A stretch of DNA of 64,000 nt, from the NCBI GenBank assembly GCA_963788215.1, contig CAWBFX010000003.1:186001-250000 (forward strand). Reading direction: 5' to 3'. Below are positions 61,334 through 64,000 of this stretch, piece after piece. The position numbers and the translations under genes are program-made. The DNA is from AC-32 sp963788215. GTDB lineage: Bacteria > Actinomycetota > Thermoleophilia > Gaiellales > Gaiellaceae. Within the stretch, counting starts at the first letter, position 1. The number at the start of each line of letters is the position of its first letter. Under the pieces are notes generated by a model that saw nothing but the letters and a program-made list of their open reading frames with translations, did not search any database and had not been told where the DNA came from.

Positions 61334-61696
61334 ATGGCCTACGCGTTCGGGACGATCGACGAGATGGGCGACGGCGTCTTCCGCAAGGTGCGCCAGGAGC
61401 TCGGCGTGACGGCCTTCGGCGTGAACGTGCTCGTGCTCGCACCGGGCATCGTGGCGCGGCCGCACTTCCACACGGAGCAGGACGAGCTCTACTTCGTCCA
61501 CGCCGGGCGGGCGCGGATCGCGCTTCCCGGCGAGTCGCGCGAGCTCGGGCCGGGCGGGCTCTGCCACGTCGAGTCGACGACCCCGCGCCAGGTGACGAGC
61601 GTCGGCGACGAGGATCTCGTCATGCTCGTGGTCGGCGCGAAAGACGGCTACGTCGGGCGCGACGGTGCGCTCGCGGATCCGGAAAAGCTCGGCTAG
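61334..61696 (+). CDS. Cupin-fold protein
   Basis: A 120-residue single cupin. Motif 1 is VARPHFHTEQDELYFVHAGRARI, with the His-x-His and Glu metal ligands. Motif 2 is GPGGLCHVESTTPRQVTSV, with the second His. It is a small metal-binding beta-barrel of unknown reaction. ATG start; it overlaps the convergent membrane gene by 4 bases. Confidence 0.88.
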   Translation: MAYAFGTIDEMGDGVFRKVRQELGVTAFGVNVLVLAPGIVARPHFHTEQDELYFVHAGRARIALPGESRELGPGGLCHVESTTPRQVTSVGDEDLVMLVVGAKDGYVGRDGALADPEKLG

Positions 61697-62691
61697 AAGC
61701 GGACGGCTGCGCGGCCGAGGGTCAGGCCGTGCTTGCCGTACATCGCGAGGCCGACGAGAGCGGCCGCGGCAGTCGCTGCACTCGCCGCTGCGGGAATGAA
61801 CACGCTCGCTGCGAGCGCGACCTCTCCGCCGTGCCCGGCCATCGCCAGCGCTCCGATCGCCGCGCCCTGGTAGAGCCCGACGTTCCCGGGAAGGAACGGC
61901 ATCGTGTTCGCAAGGCCGGTGACGACCATGTAGAGCAGCGCCGCGCCGACGCTGACGTGGACGCCGACCGCGTGGAGCAGGAAGAGGATTCCGAACCAGC
62001 GGGCGATCCAGGTGACCACCAGGATCCCGCCGGCACGGAGCATGATTCCCTTGGGCGCGGCGGCTCCGGCGAGGAACGTGCCCACGCCTTCCGGGAGGCG
62101 GTGGCTCAACTTCGCGTGCAGCAACGAGATGAGCACCAGCCCGCCCGCAGCCAACGGCAGGCCGACCAGCATCGTGAGCTTCGCCCAGCCCGGAACCGGC
62201 AGGAAGAACGCAGAGCCCGCCCCGACCAGCACGAACGCGACCATCTCGAGCAGGTGCGCGCAGAGGAGGCTTCCTCCCGCGCGCGAGAATCCCGGCCAGC
62301 GCGGGCCCGCGGTCACCTTGAGCACTGCGACCTTCGAGGCCTCGCCGAGCCGTCCGGGCAGAACCGTGTCGAGAAAGGAGCCGATCGAGCTGGCCGCGTA
62401 CATGGCGCGGAAGCCGATGTTCGGCGAGCGCACGGTCGAGGTCCAGGCCAGCGCCCTCAGAGGCTGCACGGCCGCGGAGATCGCGAGGCCGGCGAGCAGA
62501 TAGCGCCAGTTCGGGGTCGCAGCCGCCTCGAGCACCCTCGTCCCGGTGCGCTGAATCAGGAGCGCGAGGGCGCCCGCGGATGCGAGCGCGACTAGCGCAA
62601 CGATGTAGCGGCGGCCCACCTTCACGTTCACGGCATCGGCAATTCGCCGTCGCGGCTGGAACCCCTGGAATGGGTGATGGGTCACTCGCAT
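61693..62691 (-). CDS. Flippase-like (LPG synthase TM, UPF0104) membrane protein
   Basis: A protein of about 332 residues with about eight to nine membrane helices. It has the LPG_synthase_TM/UPF0104 pattern: PLRALAWTSTVR, then SIGSFLDTVLPGRLGEASKVAVLK (the conserved PxRxGE) and NTMPFLPGNVGLYQGAA (conserved FPGxxG). These proteins are thought to flip or modify lipids. The ATG at 62691 is the longest supported start; a GTG near 62631 is possible. It is divergent from the gene at 62749. Confidence 0.8.
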   Translation of the reverse strand: MRVTHHPFQGFQPRRRIADAVNVKVGRRYIVALVALASAGALALLIQRTGTRVLEAAATPNWRYLLAGLAISAAVQPLRALAWTSTVRSPNIGFRAMYAASSIGSFLDTVLPGRLGEASKVAVLKVTAGPRWPGFSRAGGSLLCAHLLEMVAFVLVGAGSAFFLPVPGWAKLTMLVGLPLAAGGLVLISLLHAKLSHRLPEGVGTFLAGAAAPKGIMLRAGGILVVTWIARWFGILFLLHAVGVHVSVGAALLYMVVTGLANTMPFLPGNVGLYQGAAIGALAMAGHGGEVALAASVFIPAAASAATAAAALVGLAMYGKHGLTLGRAAVRF

Positions 62692-62748
62692 GTGGAAGGC
62701 CACGCGACCCCTGCATCGAGCGACCGACTTGCACCGTATCAGGCCAGA

Positions 62749-63495
62749 ATGAAACGAATGACCAGGATTCACCAGTTGCACGAGCGGCGCGCCTTCGAGT
62801 GCCGCCTGACGCCTGACCGGGCACTCGCCTCGCTCGACGAGGCCGAGGCGTTCCTGCTCGACCGCGGGCTCCTGACGCGGACGGCGGACTCGGCGCTGCC
62901 GAGCCTGTTCGCCGCCTGCCACGAGGAGCCGTATGCGCCGTCGAAGCCTGGCTTCGGCCAGTGGCCGCGGACGAAGTACCCGTGGTTCGGCGAGCTCGGC
63001 TCGCGCGGCTATCCGGTTCTCGCGGTCCACCGGGGCAAGAGCCTGCTCGTCGGGCCCGAGGTCGCGCGCCTGCTCGATCCTCTCTGCCGCGGCGAGCTCG
63101 AGCGGCAGGCCGACGACGCGCTGCTGCGACACCTGGCGGAGGCGGGACCGTCGGAGCTCGAGGACGTGCAGCTCGAGCTCGGGCTCGCGCCCAAGGAGCT
63201 GAAGCGGATGCGGGTGCCGCTCGAGCGCTGCGGGGCAGTCGTCTCCCGGAGCGTCGTCTACGAGGAGCCGCACCGGCACACGAGCCTGCTCTCGCGCTGG
63301 GACCAGCTCTTCCCCGAGCCGGCCGCGGGCGGCGGCCTCGACGAGCTCGTCGTGCGAGCGGTGGGCGCCGCCGTGCTCGCGCCGGAAGCCGAGGTGCCAC
63401 GGTGGTTCGCGTGGTGGGAGGACGCGCTCGTCGAGAGGCTCGTCGCGGAGGGCCGCTTGGTCAGCCCGGAGCCGGGGTGGCTGGCGGCTTCCTGA
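62749..63495 (+). CDS. AlkZ-related winged-helix protein (tentative)
   Basis: A 248-residue protein. It contains LHERRAFECRLTPDRALASLDEAEAF, the Trp/Tyr-rich GFGQWPRTKYPWFGELGSRGY block, GPSELEDVQLELGLAPKELKRM (a winged-helix-like stretch) and HTSLLSRWDQLFPEP. It resembles proteins annotated as AlkZ-related, a winged-helix DNA glycosylase family, though I am not certain and the catalytic QxQ is not seen. Starts at ATG 62749 or 62758. Confidence 0.5.
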   Translation: MKRMTRIHQLHERRAFECRLTPDRALASLDEAEAFLLDRGLLTRTADSALPSLFAACHEEPYAPSKPGFGQWPRTKYPWFGELGSRGYPVLAVHRGKSLLVGPEVARLLDPLCRGELERQADDALLRHLAEAGPSELEDVQLELGLAPKELKRMRVPLERCGAVVSRSVVYEEPHRHTSLLSRWDQLFPEPAAGGGLDELVVRAVGAAVLAPEAEVPRWFAWWEDALVERLVAEGRLVSPEPGWLAAS

Positions 63496-64000
63496 TCCGC
63501 GAGCTGCGCCGCGAGGACGCGGAGGCGGTCGCGGCGCTCCATCTCGCGGTCAGCCCGCACCAGTTCGAGACGGCCGAGCGCGTCTGGTTCTGGGCCAGCC
63601 GCGGCCTCGAGCGGGAGCAATGGAGCCAGTGGGTCGCGGAGGAGGACGGCGAGATCGTGGGATCGGCCTGGGCCGCCTTCGAGTGGTCGGCGGCGGAGCC
63701 CGGTCGGGGACGCTTCTGGATCGCCGTCCCGGCCGAGCGGAGGCGCCAAGGGGTCGGCGGCGCGCTCTACGAGGTGGTCGAGAGGTACCTGCGCGTTCGG
63801 GGAGCCTGGCGGGCGCGGACGAACGTGGAGGCAGACCCGGACGGCGAGCGGTTCCTGCGAGCGCGCGGCTTCGAGCAACGAGGCGCCGACCGGGTCTCGG
63901 TGCTCCTCAGCGGAGCCGAGCTTCCGGAGCCGCAGCTGCCGTCCGGTTTCCGGCTCGAGCCACTGGGCCGTGTGCGCGACCGGTTCGAGGAGCTGTTCGA
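63477..64000 (+). CDS. GNAT-family acetyltransferase, cut by window end
   Basis: An open frame from a GTG at 63477 that overlaps the preceding gene by 19 bases. It begins VAGGFLIRELRREDAEAVAAL and has GRGRFWIAVPAERRRQGVGG (acetyl-CoA loop with RRQGVG) and TNVEADPDGERFLRARGFEQRG. A second GNAT-like start (FRLEPLGRVRDRFEELF) appears at the edge, so it may be a tandem two-GNAT protein. The 3' end lies beyond the window. Confidence 0.75.
   Translation, partial: MAGGFLIRELRREDAEAVAALHLAVSPHQFETAERVWFWASRGLEREQWSQWVAEEDGEIVGSAWAAFEWSAAEPGRGRFWIAVPAERRRQGVGGALYEVVERYLRVRGAWRARTNVEADPDGERFLRARGFEQRGADRVSVLLSGAELPEPQLPSGFRLEPLGRVRDRFEELF

Noticed and set aside
61325..63400. A 691-codon minus-strand frame over the cupin, flippase and AlkZ-like region
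   Set aside because: It mixes antisense and out-of-frame reading of three recognisable genes.

Overview
The window comes from a GC-rich actinobacterium-like chromosome. Many GTG starts, stop/start overlaps of the GTGA and ATGA type, a ClpS-DUF2017 pair, an actinobacterial Vms1-like release factor, a DUF4235/holin-like/DUF3618 operon and collagen-like proteins point to Actinomycetota. My best guess is the class Thermoleophilia (Gaiellales/Solirubrobacterales); that is inference, because no rRNA is present.

Layout. 1-2.7 kb: an ECF sigma factor coupled to a membrane anti-sigma-like protein, then small proteins. 2.7-15.1 kb: on the minus strand, a sugar or aminosugar uptake and catabolism operon (GH4 glycosidase, BadF-type kinase, solute-binding protein, Dpp/Opp-type ABC permeases and ATPases, SIS isomerase) runs into dnaE; a divergent ROK repressor at 15.2-16.4 kb probably controls it. 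16.4-19.4 kb: small proteins, the release-factor-like protein, clpS and a DUF2017 gene. 19.4-25.2 kb: an accessory island. It starts with two tandem copies of a ~345-nt structured non-coding unit. A restriction-modification module follows (Vsr nuclease, C5 cytosine methylase, SacI-family endonuclease), then a PD-(D/E)XK-like protein and a decayed gene. 25.3-29.4 kb: an aminotransferase, small proteins and an ECF sigma factor fused to a zinc-finger anti-sigma-like domain. 29.5-35.1 kb: a 2-oxoacid dehydrogenase complex (E1alpha, E1beta, E2, and E3 further downstream). 35.1-38.6 kb: membrane and envelope small proteins, a two-domain cupredoxin and a cNMP-binding protein. 38.6-47.7 kb: the translation cluster thrS-infC-rpmI-rplT-trmH ... 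pheS-pheT, interrupted by two methyltransferases and a MOSC protein. 47.8-52.2 kb: CBS protein, MsrA/MsrB, a collagen-like surface protein and tRNA-Val. 52.3-64 kb: a GT-C-like membrane protein, a GT2 glycosyltransferase, an Eis-like acetyltransferase, a UvrD/PcrA helicase, a 2-hydroxyacid dehydrogenase, a flippase-like membrane protein and a GNAT protein cut by the window end.

Sequence quality matters here. At least eleven genes, including essential pheS and the genes for E3 and PcrA, are each broken by what looks like one extra base. Their start-to-stop lengths fit single-base insertions, so most are probably assembly errors rather than pseudogenes. The methylase gene is far more damaged (six or more shifts) while the neighbouring restriction enzyme gene is intact, which deserves attention.

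The most unusual signals are the duplicated structured RNA-like unit at 19.44-20.20 kb with compensatory changes between its copies, the SacI-like restriction island beside it, the sigma/anti-sigma fusion, and the out-of-frame overlap of infC with rpmI.
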